Assembly: GCA_903823665.1 (NCBI GenBank)
Contig: CAIJTR010000083.1
Location: 1 to 37,890 of the forward strand
Direction: 5' to 3'
DNA length: 37,890 nt
Source: an uncultured Rhodospirillales bacterium
GTDB taxonomy: Bacteria; Pseudomonadota; Alphaproteobacteria; Acetobacterales; Acetobacteraceae
Within the stretch, counting starts at the first letter, position 1. Each line of letters begins with the position of its first letter. The notes under the pieces are model-generated. The model did not search any database and was not told the DNA's origin. It saw only the letters and a program-made list of their open reading frames with translations. The translations under genes and the position numbers were made by a program. This document shows, in pieces, positions 31,225-37,890 of this stretch.

Positions 31225-32223
31225 ATGGATCGCCCCCTTTTCGAGACGCTGAAAACCGACCGCCTGTCCCTTCGCCCGTGGCGCGCTGGCGACGCTGCGG
31301 CGTTGCACCGGCTGCTGAATGACTGGGAGGTGATCCGCATGCTCGCGGTGGTGCCGTTCCCGTATTCGCGCGAGCTGGCCGATGAGTGGGTGGCATCTTC
31401 CGCCCGCGCCCTCGACGAGGGCACCGGCTATCAGCTCGCCATCACCGGCACCGAGGGTGAGACCGAAATTCTCGTGGGCAATATTGGCCTGCGGCTGAAC
31501 GCGGCGGAGCGGTCGGCGGAGCTGGGCTACTGGGTCGGCCGCGCCTATTGGGGGCACGGCGTGGCCAGCGAAGCCGCCGCCCGGCTGTCCCGCTGGGCGC
31601 TGGCCAATCTCGACATTGACCGCATCGAAGCGGATGCGGCGACGGAGAACGGTGCCTCCATCGCCGTGCTGCGCCGGATCGGATTTCGCCATGTTGGTGA
31701 CCGGATGAAGATGTCCGTCGCCTACGGGGCCGAGCGCAAGGTGTTGCGCTTCGAGGCCAAGCGCGCCGATCTGTTCGGTGATCACGGCGAGACGGCGGCT
31801 CCCGAGCCGGTGAAGGCGGGGCCGAGCAAGATTGTGCTGGTGGCCGCCGTGGCGCTGATCGATGCCGACACGCGCATCCTGCTCGCACAGCGGCCGGAGG
31901 GGAAATCCATGGCCGGACTGTGGGAGTTCCCCGGCGGCAAGGTGGAGGCGGGCGAAACGCCGGAGGTGGCGCTCATTCGCGAGTTGAACGAGGAGCTTGG
32001 CATTGATGTCGCCAGCAACTGCCTCGCCCCGTTCGCCTTCGCAAGTCACGGCTATGAGAAATTCCATCTGCTCATGCCGCTGTTTCTGTGCCGCAGGTGG
32101 AAGGGCAGTCCGACGCCGCGCGAGGGCCAGCGCCTTGCCTGGGTGGCTCCCGGCAAGCTTGCGGAATACAACATGCCCGAAGCCGACCGCCCGCTGATCC
32201 CGCTGCTGCGCGACTTCCTTTAG
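31225..32223 (+). CDS. GNAT N-acetyltransferase fused to Nudix (MutT-like) hydrolase
   Basis: A 332-residue fusion. Residues about 8-180 form a RimJ/RimL-type GNAT domain: TDRLSLRPWRAGD at the start, an acetyl-CoA loop around GRAYWGHGVASEA (105-116), and ENGASIAVLRRIGF. After a short linker (about 185-200), residues 203-332 form a Nudix domain with a perfect Nudix box at 238-260 (Gly238, Glu244, Arg252, Glu253, Glu256, Glu257, Gly259). The second half resembles 8-oxo-dGTP-cleaving MutT proteins. Bifunctional GNAT/MutT proteins of this order are known in alphaproteobacteria. It precedes a CinA-type gene by 12 bp, with a likely shared transcript. Confidence 0.93.
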   Translation: MDRPLFETLKTDRLSLRPWRAGDAAALHRLLNDWEVIRMLAVVPFPYSRELADEWVASSARALDEGTGYQLAITGTEGETEILVGNIGLRLNAAERSAELGYWVGRAYWGHGVASEAAARLSRWALANLDIDRIEADAATENGASIAVLRRIGFRHVGDRMKMSVAYGAERKVLRFEAKRADLFGDHGETAAPEPVKAGPSKIVLVAAVALIDADTRILLAQRPEGKSMAGLWEFPGGKVEAGETPEVALIRELNEELGIDVASNCLAPFAFASHGYEKFHLLMPLFLCRRWKGSPTPREGQRLAWVAPGKLAEYNMPEADRPLIPLLRDFL

Positions 32224-32235
32224 GAGAACCCGCCC

Positions 32236-33009
32236 ATGACAAATCCCACCGCCTGCCTGCTGGTGATCGGCAATGAGGTGCTGTCTGGCCGGACGCAGGA
32301 TCTGAACATCAACTTCCTGGCGCGTGGACTCGGCTCCATCGGCATTCCGCTGCGCGAGGTGAGGATCATTCCCGATATCGAGGAGACGATCATCACCACG
32401 CTGAACGAGGTCAGGCCCCGGTATGATCACGTCTTCACCACCGGCGGCATTGGGCCGACGCATGACGACATCACCAGCGAGTGCGTGGCCAAAGCCTTCG
32501 GCGTGCCGTGGGAGGCGCATCCCGAGGCATGGGAGATCATGGCAGCACACTACGCCAAAACCGCCGAGGGGATCGCCGCCTTCAACCCGGCCCGGCAGCG
32601 CATGGCCACGATGCCGCGCGGAGCTTCGCTGATCAAAAACGCCATTTCGCTGGCACCGGGCTTCACCATCGGCAACGTGCACGTGATGGCCGGGGTGCCG
32701 CGGATCATGCAGGCGATGTTTCAAACCCTCGCCCCCACGCTGGAAGGCGGGCCGCCTATCGTCTCGCTTGCCGTGCATTCCACCGGTGCTGCGGAGGGCA
32801 CGATTGCGGAAGGGTTGGAGGCCATCCAGAAGCGCTACCCGGCGCTCGATCTCGGCAGCTACCCGTATTACCGCGCGGGTGGGCAGGGTGTGGCGATCGT
32901 GGCGAAGGGGCCAAGTGCTGAGGAGGCAGAGGCCGCTATTGCCGAGGTGACGGCGCTGTTCGTGTCGCTCGGGGCCGAGCCGGTGCAGGGCGAGCCTGCT
33001 CCCGCTTAG
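32236..33009 (+). CDS. CinA-type molybdopterin-binding (MoCF) domain protein, short form
   Basis: A 257-residue protein with AGGAG nine bases before the ATG. The N-terminus CLLVIGNEVLSGRTQDLN and the motif TTGGIGPTHDDITSE identify the MoaB/Mog-like MoCF domain of CinA. The C-terminal PncC nicotinamide-nucleotide amidase domain found in full-length CinA is absent, so this is the short COG1058-only form. CinA relatives have been linked to competence, DNA damage and pyridine-nucleotide repair (ADP-ribose pyrophosphatase activity). The adjacent Nudix fusion gene makes a nucleotide-housekeeping role attractive, but this is inference. Confidence 0.9.
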   Translation: MTNPTACLLVIGNEVLSGRTQDLNINFLARGLGSIGIPLREVRIIPDIEETIITTLNEVRPRYDHVFTTGGIGPTHDDITSECVAKAFGVPWEAHPEAWEIMAAHYAKTAEGIAAFNPARQRMATMPRGASLIKNAISLAPGFTIGNVHVMAGVPRIMQAMFQTLAPTLEGGPPIVSLAVHSTGAAEGTIAEGLEAIQKRYPALDLGSYPYYRAGGQGVAIVAKGPSAEEAEAAIAEVTALFVSLGAEPVQGEPAPA

Positions 33010-33014
33010 TCGGT

Positions 33015-33057
33015 GCTCAGAATTCATAAGACCATCACGAAATCATTTCGGCTGAGC
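33015..33057. terminator. Nested inverted repeat between cinA-type and solute-binding genes
   Basis: GCTCAG (33015-33020) pairs with CTGAGC (33052-33057), and CGAAAT (33038-33043) with ATTTCG (33045-33050). It lies just after the cinA-type stop. It could be a terminator or leader structure; there is no T-run. Confidence 0.3.
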
Positions 33058-33093
33058 GCGTAACGTCCACGGATCATCTTCGTGGAGGCGATT

Positions 33094-34707
33094 ATGCTGT
33101 CTCGTCGTTCGGCTCTTGGTCTGGCTGCGGCTGTCTCCACCCTGCCGCGATTTGCGATTGCGCAAAGCGATACGCGGCCGTCCATCACGGTAGCGGTGCA
33201 GAAGATCGCCACCTCCGCCACGCTGGAGACGTTGCGCGAACAGTCCAATGTCGGCACCCGCATTTTCTCCAGCTTTCTGGAGACGATGATTGGCGTCGAT
33301 TGGACCGGCAGCCTCAAGCAGCAACCTTTGCTCGCCACCGCCTGGCGGCGGGTGGATGACAAGACGCTGGAATTGAGCCTGCGGGAGGGCGTGAAGTTCC
33401 ACAACGGGGCGACGCTGACCGCTGAGGACGTGGTGTTCAGCTTCGGCAATGAGCGCATGTGGTCTGGCAGCAAGGCCACCGCGTCCGGCATGTTCGTCTC
33501 CAACACCGCCGGGGCCAACACCAAGCTGCCGCCGCCGGAAGCCGCCGCGATTGCGAAATCGGCTTATCCCGGCTTTGAGCGCATCGAGATTGTGAACCCC
33601 ACCACGGTGCGCTTCATCAACGCCACACCGGATGTGACGCTGGAGGCGAGGCTCACGCGCAACACTGGCGTTTTGATCTCGCAAAAAGGCTTCAGCGAGG
33701 CCTCCACATGGCTCGATTGGGCGCGCAAGCCGGTGGGCACCGGGCCTTACAAGGTGCGCATCTATCACCCGGATCAGGATCTGATCCTGGATGCGCATGA
33801 CGAGTATTGGGGCGGACGGCCGCCGCTGAAATCCATCCGCTTTGTGGAGGTGCCGGAGGTGTCCGGGCGCGTGAACGGCCTCCTGTCCGGCGATTACGAT
33901 TTCGCCTGCGATCTGCCGCCGGATCAAATTCCGATGGTCGAAGGCAGTGCGCGCTATCAGGTGGTGGGCGGCAAGATCAACAACATCCGCCTGTCGGTGT
34001 TCGACAAATACAATCCCGTGATGGCCAATCCGCTGATCCGCCGCGCCCTCACTCACGCCATCGACCGCCAGGCCATCGTGGACAGCCTTTGGCAGGGCCG
34101 CACCGCCATTCCGCGCGGGCTGCAATTTGAGTTCTTCGGCCCGATGTATCTGGCCGACTGGGAAGCGCCGAAATTCGACCTCGACCTCGCCCGGTCGCTA
34201 CTCAAACAGGCGAACTACAAAGGCGACCCAATCGAATACCAGCTCCTCAACAACTACTACACCAACCAGACGCCGGGCGCGCAGATCCTGGTCGAAGGCT
34301 GGCGTCAGGCCGGGCTGAACGTGAATATCTCGATGAAGGAGAATTGGAGCCAAATCCTCGGCCACACGCCAGAGCGCGGCATCTGCGACAACTCCAACAC
34401 GGCCTGGTTCGGCGACCCAGTGGCGTCCCTCGCGGCGATCGCGCCGGGTGGGCAGACCTGGGAGGCCGGGCAGTGGCGCAATGACGAGGTGCCACCGCTG
34501 ATGGCGACGCTACAAAATGCGACGGACATGGAAACCCGCCGCAAGGCCACGCGGCGGATGCTGGAAATCGTCGAGCGCGAAGACCCCGGCTACAGCGTGC
34601 TGCACCAGAACGCCAACTTCACCGGCAAACGGCGGGATATTGGCTGGAAGTCTGGGCAGTCATTCGTGATGGATTTCGGGCCAGGGAACTGGGGCGCGCC
34701 GGTTTAA
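33094..34707 (+). CDS. Family 5 extracellular solute-binding protein (peptide/nickel/opine ABC type)
   Basis: A 537-residue periplasmic binding protein. The ATG at 33094 has GGAGG five bases upstream; the earlier GTG overlaps that site. The N-terminus MLSRRSALGLAAAVSTLPRFAIAQ is a signal peptide with paired arginines, possibly Tat-type. Family features include LEL.LREGVKFHNGATLTAEDVVFSF-like and KPVGTGPYKV segments. Such proteins deliver peptides, opines, metals or sugars to an ABC importer. The permease and ATPase genes are not beside it: the next gene is the convergent aspS. It may work with a transporter encoded elsewhere. Substrate unknown. Confidence 0.9.
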   Translation: MLSRRSALGLAAAVSTLPRFAIAQSDTRPSITVAVQKIATSATLETLREQSNVGTRIFSSFLETMIGVDWTGSLKQQPLLATAWRRVDDKTLELSLREGVKFHNGATLTAEDVVFSFGNERMWSGSKATASGMFVSNTAGANTKLPPPEAAAIAKSAYPGFERIEIVNPTTVRFINATPDVTLEARLTRNTGVLISQKGFSEASTWLDWARKPVGTGPYKVRIYHPDQDLILDAHDEYWGGRPPLKSIRFVEVPEVSGRVNGLLSGDYDFACDLPPDQIPMVEGSARYQVVGGKINNIRLSVFDKYNPVMANPLIRRALTHAIDRQAIVDSLWQGRTAIPRGLQFEFFGPMYLADWEAPKFDLDLARSLLKQANYKGDPIEYQLLNNYYTNQTPGAQILVEGWRQAGLNVNISMKENWSQILGHTPERGICDNSNTAWFGDPVASLAAIAPGGQTWEAGQWRNDEVPPLMATLQNATDMETRRKATRRMLEIVEREDPGYSVLHQNANFTGKRRDIGWKSGQSFVMDFGPGNWGAPV

Positions 34708-34710
34708 CGC

Positions 34711-34789
34711 CGTAGGGTGCAGTCCGCTTTGGGACTGCACCATCTTTGCGGCGGAAATGGTGCAGTCCCAAAGTGGACTGCGCCCTACC
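34711..34789. repeat. GTAGGGTGCA inverted repeat, copy 2, between convergent genes
   Basis: The left arm 34711-34741 pairs with 34759-34789 with three mismatches over 31 bases, and the loop is 17 bases. It is the same element as 12603-12680 but reads GCAGTCC where copy 1 reads GCAATCC, with the matching change in the other arm. It fills the spacer between the solute-binding protein gene and aspS and could end transcription from both sides. Confidence 0.85.
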
Positions 34790-34793
34790 TCAA

Positions 34794-36578
34794 TCAGGTT
34801 TTGACGACCTTCGGGGCCAAATCCAGCTTCAACGACAACTCCTTCAAACGCGCCGCCGGCACCTCCGCAGGGGCGGCCATCATCAGATCCTCGCCCTGTT
34901 GGTTCAGCGGGAACAGGATCACCTCACGGATGTTTGGCTCGTCCGCCAGCATCATCACAATCCGGTCGATGCCGGGCGCTGATCCACCATGCGGCGGGGC
35001 ACCGTAGCGGAAGGCGTTGAGCATGCCGCCGAAGCGGGCTTCGACTTCGCTGGCAGGGTAGCCTGCGATTTCGAACGCGCGGATCATGATCTCCGGGCGG
35101 TGGTTGCGGATGGCACCCGAGGACAGCTCGATGCCGTTGCAGACGATGTCATACTGGAACGCCTTGATGTCCAGCGGGTCCATCGTCTCCAGCGCTTCCA
35201 TGCCACCTTGCGGCATGCTGAACGGGTTGTGGCTGAAATCGATCTTGCCGCTCTCTTCCTCGATTTCGTACATCGGGAAGTCGGTGATCCAGCAGAACTT
35301 GAACTCACCTTGTGGGATGAGGCCGAGATCGTTGCCCAAGCGCGTGCGGACCTTGCCGGCGAATTTCGGCGCTTCGTCCTTCTTGCCGGCGGCGAAGAAA
35401 ACGCTGTCGCCCACATTCGCACCGCAGGCCACGCGAATGGCCTCAGCGCGGTCGGCTTCGAGGTTCTTGGCAATCGGGCCTTTCGGGCCGTCGGCGGCGA
35501 ACTGGATGTAGCCGAGGCCGCCTGCGCCTTCCTCGCGCGCCCAATCATTCAGCTTGTCGAAGAAGCCGCGCGGGTTGCCAGCCGTGCCGGGGGCCGGAAT
35601 GGCGCGCACAATGCCACCGCTGGCTGCGATTTTGGCGAACAGGCCGAAGCCGGAGCCTGCGAAATGCTCGGTCACATCCGTGATCAGCAACGGGTTGCGC
35701 AAATCGGGCTTGTCCGAGCCATACAGCGCCATCGACGTGTCATACGGAATGCGCGGGAAAGGCGGCTTGGTGACGGTGCGGCCTTCGGCGAACTCCTCGA
35801 ACACCGCGGCCATCACCGGCTCGATGGTGTTGAACACGTCTTCCTGCGTCACGAAACTCATCTCGAAGTCGAGCTGGTAGAACTCACCCGGTGAGCGGTC
35901 GGCGCGTGAGGCTTCGTCACGGAAGCAGGGCGCAATCTGGAAGTAGCGGTCAAAGCCCGCCACCATCGCCAGCTGCTTGAACTGCTGCGGGGCCTGCGGC
36001 AGCGCGTAGAACTTGCCGGGATGGTTGCGCGCGGGCACCAGGAAGTCGCGCGCACCCTCGGGGCTGGAGGCGGTGAGGATCGGGGTCTGAAACTCGGTGA
36101 AACCCGCCGCAATCATACGCCTCCGAAAGCTCGCGATCACGGCGGCGCGCAGCATGATGTTGCGGTGAACCTTGTCACGCCGCAGATCGATGAAGCGGTT
36201 CTTGAGGCGAATTTCATCGGGGTAGCGCTCGTCACCGGCCACCTGCATCGGCAGCACGTCAGCGGCGGATTGCACCGAGACGTGTTGGGCCACGAGTTCG
36301 ATCTCACCGGTGGCGAGGCGTGGGTTCACCGTGCCTTCGCGGGCGACGACGCGGCCGGTGACGGTGATCACGCTCTCAACGCGCAGGGCATCGACGACGT
36401 TGAACGCCTCGGACCCTGCCGGAAACACGCATTGCGTGATGCCGTAATGGTCGCGCAGATCGATGAACAACAGGCCGCCATGATCGCGCTTGCTGTGCAC
36501 CCAGCCGGAGATCCGCGCTTCTGATCCGGCGTCGCTGGCGCGCAGTGCGCCGCAGGTATGGGTGCGATAGGCGTGCAT
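34794..36578 (-). CDS. aspS: Aspartyl-tRNA synthetase
   Basis: A 594-residue class IIb synthetase of full bacterial length. The ATG at 36578 ([15 protein letters not shown]) has AGGA eight bases upstream. The N-terminal OB-fold anticodon-binding domain ([21 protein letters not shown]) is followed by the catalytic core with motif 2 ([19 protein letters not shown]), a GAD insertion domain in the middle, and motif 3 ([11 protein letters not shown]). Many alphaproteobacterial AspRS enzymes are non-discriminating and also charge tRNA-Asn; sequence reading alone does not settle this here. It is divergent from rnd across about 100 bp. Confidence 0.96.
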   Translation of the reverse strand: MHAYRTHTCGALRASDAGSEARISGWVHSKRDHGGLLFIDLRDHYGITQCVFPAGSEAFNVVDALRVESVITVTGRVVAREGTVNPRLATGEIELVAQHVSVQSAADVLPMQVAGDERYPDEIRLKNRFIDLRRDKVHRNIMLRAAVIASFRRRMIAAGFTEFQTPILTASSPEGARDFLVPARNHPGKFYALPQAPQQFKQLAMVAGFDRYFQIAPCFRDEASRADRSPGEFYQLDFEMSFVTQEDVFNTIEPVMAAVFEEFAEGRTVTKPPFPRIPYDTSMALYGSDKPDLRNPLLITDVTEHFAGSGFGLFAKIAASGGIVRAIPAPGTAGNPRGFFDKLNDWAREEGAGGLGYIQFAADGPKGPIAKNLEADRAEAIRVACGANVGDSVFFAAGKKDEAPKFAGKVRTRLGNDLGLIPQGEFKFCWITDFPMYEIEEESGKIDFSHNPFSMPQGGMEALETMDPLDIKAFQYDIVCNGIELSSGAIRNHRPEIMIRAFEIAGYPASEVEARFGGMLNAFRYGAPPHGGSAPGIDRIVMMLADEPNIREVILFPLNQQGEDLMMAAPAEVPAARLKELSLKLDLAPKVVKT

Positions 36579-36679
36579 GAGGAAGGTCCTGGAAGCTGCG
36601 GGGAACGGCAGGAACACGCCACACGGCTCTCCTGTCAACCCGGCTTCCGGCATGGCTCGTTCTTCTGTAAGAGCGGTGA

Positions 36680-37858
36680 ATGCCCAGTTCAAAGCGCGCG
36701 GAATTCCCGCAGCCCGACTTCATCACCACAACCGACGCCCTGGCCGCCCTGTGCGAGCGCCTCAGCCATGAGACGTTTGTGACGGTGGACACGGAATTCA
36801 TGCGCGAGCGGACCTATTGGCCAGAGCTGTGCGTGGTGCAGCTGGCGTCTGACACGGAAGTGGCGGTGGTGGACGCGCAGGCGGCGGGCATCGACCTTGC
36901 CCCGCTCGGCGCATTGCTCGCCAATCAGGCGGTGATGAAGGTGTTTCACGCGGCCCGGCAGGATGTGGAAATCTTCGTGCTGCTGTTCGGTGACGTGCCG
37001 CGACCGCTGTTTGACACGCAGATCGCCGCCATGGTGGCAGGGTTTGGCGATCAGGTGGGGTATGACGCGCTGGTGGCGAGCCTGACCGGCGGGCAGATCG
37101 ACAAGGCGCATCGCTTCTCCGATTGGTCGGCGCGGCCACTTTCGGCGGCGCAGATCAACTATGCCGCTGCTGACGTGACATGGTTGCGACGGGTTTACGA
37201 GAAGCTGTGTGAGCGGCTGAACAAGGACGGGCGGCTGGAGTGGGTGGGCGAGGAGATGGCGGCTCTCGCCGATGCCTCAACCTATCGCGCCAACCCGGAG
37301 ACGATGTGGGAGCGCCTGCGTCCGCGCACCAACAATCGCCGGATGCTTGGCATGCTGCGGGCGATTGCGGCCTGGCGGGAGCGCGAGGCGCAGCGCAGCA
37401 ATATTCCCCGTCAGCGCATGCTGAAGGACGAGGCGCTGCTCGAGATTGCGGCAACCGCCCCCACCGATGCGGATCAGCTGGCCCGCGCCCGCGGCATCAC
37501 CAAAGGCTTTGCCGACGGTAAATCCGGCGTGTCGCTGCTCGCGGCCTTGAATGAGGCGCGGGCATTGCCGGATGACGCGATGCCAGAGATCCCGAACCAT
37601 CGCGACGGACCGAAAGCATCGCCCGCGCTGGTCTCCCTGCTGAAGGTGCTGCTGGCGGCAAAATGCGAGCAGTTCAACGTGGCACCGAAGCTGATCGCCA
37701 ATTCCGAGGACATTGACCGGCTGGCGACCGAGGCGGCACCTGATCTGGCGTGTCTGTCTGGCTGGCGGGCGGATGTGTTCGGCACGGATGCGATGGCGCT
37801 GAAGGGCGGCGCGCTGGCGTTGGGCGTGGATGGCAAGCGGGTGAAGCTCATTCGCTAG
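36680..37858 (+). CDS. rnd: Ribonuclease D
   Basis: A 392-residue 3'-5' exoribonuclease for tRNA and stable-RNA 3' maturation. The DEDDy exonuclease residues are present: Asp37 and Glu39 (VDTEFMRE), Asp95 ([10 protein letters not shown]), Tyr161 and Asp165 ([11 protein letters not shown]). An HRDC domain follows at about residues 215-290 ([18 protein letters not shown]...DEALLEIA). Length is normal for the family. The TAG stop lies in the first arm of a CTAGAGC-type palindromic repeat that runs off the window. Confidence 0.95.
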   Translation: MPSSKRAEFPQPDFITTTDALAALCERLSHETFVTVDTEFMRERTYWPELCVVQLASDTEVAVVDAQAAGIDLAPLGALLANQAVMKVFHAARQDVEIFVLLFGDVPRPLFDTQIAAMVAGFGDQVGYDALVASLTGGQIDKAHRFSDWSARPLSAAQINYAAADVTWLRRVYEKLCERLNKDGRLEWVGEEMAALADASTYRANPETMWERLRPRTNNRRMLGMLRAIAAWREREAQRSNIPRQRMLKDEALLEIAATAPTDADQLARARGITKGFADGKSGVSLLAALNEARALPDDAMPEIPNHRDGPKASPALVSLLKVLLAAKCEQFNVAPKLIANSEDIDRLATEAAPDLACLSGWRADVFGTDAMALKGGALALGVDGKRVKLIR

Positions 37859-37890
37859 AGCAACGCCCGACCAGATTGAACCGTTCCGGT
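37854..37890. repeat. CTAGAGC-type palindromic repeat, copy cut by window end
   Basis: CGCTAGAGCAACG (from 37851) followed by GACCAGATTGAACCGTTCCGGT has the shape of the left arm and centre of the same repeat class as 5592-5648. The right arm should lie just past base 37890. The rnd stop TAG is part of the arm. Confidence 0.65.

Noticed and set aside
31213-33027. A 604-codon reverse-strand open frame opposite the GNAT-Nudix and cinA-type genes
   Set aside because: The forward genes have perfect family motifs over the same DNA, while the reverse translation is His/Arg/Gly-rich without any recognisable domain.
33043-34125. A 360-codon reverse-strand open frame opposite the solute-binding protein
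   Set aside because: Antisense shadow of a well-supported gene with a signal peptide and ribosome site.

Overview
The window looks like a chromosomal segment of a high-GC alphaproteobacterium, plausibly Rhodospirillales or Acetobacteraceae-like. This is inferred from a MipZ-type division ATPase, the GC-rich codon use, a Zur-type operator of the alphaproteobacterial form, and palindromic intergenic repeats beginning CTAGAGC. I could not run a taxonomic search. Genes are tightly packed, and at least eight neighbouring pairs overlap as ATGA or TGATG, which suggests translational coupling.

Region 1 (1-10593) is part of an exopolysaccharide or surface-polysaccharide locus. It holds the tail of a family 2 glycosyltransferase coupled to a GMC flavoenzyme, a convergent SDR epimerase/dehydratase, a Gfo/Idh/MocA oxidoreductase coupled to a Wzy/O-antigen-ligase-type membrane protein, a reverse-strand operon (SDR, family 2 glycosyltransferase, WecG/TagA-like transferase), and a polyprenyl-phosphate sugar-1-phosphate transferase that would start the lipid-linked repeat unit. 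A long AT-rich divergent region (8389-9081) with a hexanucleotide tandem repeat separates the reverse operon from the initiating transferase.

Region 2 (10672-21863) is mostly metabolism and housekeeping: type II dehydroquinase with an atypical AroE-like dehydrogenase, a small membrane protein, an island of four different palindromic repeats, an ABC exporter, two dissimilar SAICAR synthases placed tail to tail, purB, a TerC-family protein, a zinc alcohol dehydrogenase, RadC, a hotdog thioesterase and methionine aminopeptidase.

Region 3 (22033-29483) is envelope and redox: an exported protein, a pqiABC lipid-transport operon, a divergent mipZ, tRNA-Thr(CGT), an exported PRC-barrel-like protein, and a cytochrome b561-like protein coupled to a molybdopterin oxidoreductase.

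Region 4 (29487-37890) holds a zinc/manganese-binding protein gene behind a Zur-type palindrome, a divergent YgjP-like metalloprotease, a GNAT-Nudix fusion, a CinA-type MoCF protein, a family 5 solute-binding protein, aspS and rnd. The window ends inside another copy of the CTAGAGC repeat.

I found no CRISPR array, insertion sequence, prophage or clear defence system. The most distinctive signals are palindromic repeats that contain gene stop codons, a two-copy inverted repeat with compensatory base changes, a 14-bp duplication that separates the map/thioesterase stop-start junction, the Zur-type operator, and a redox-rich polysaccharide module.
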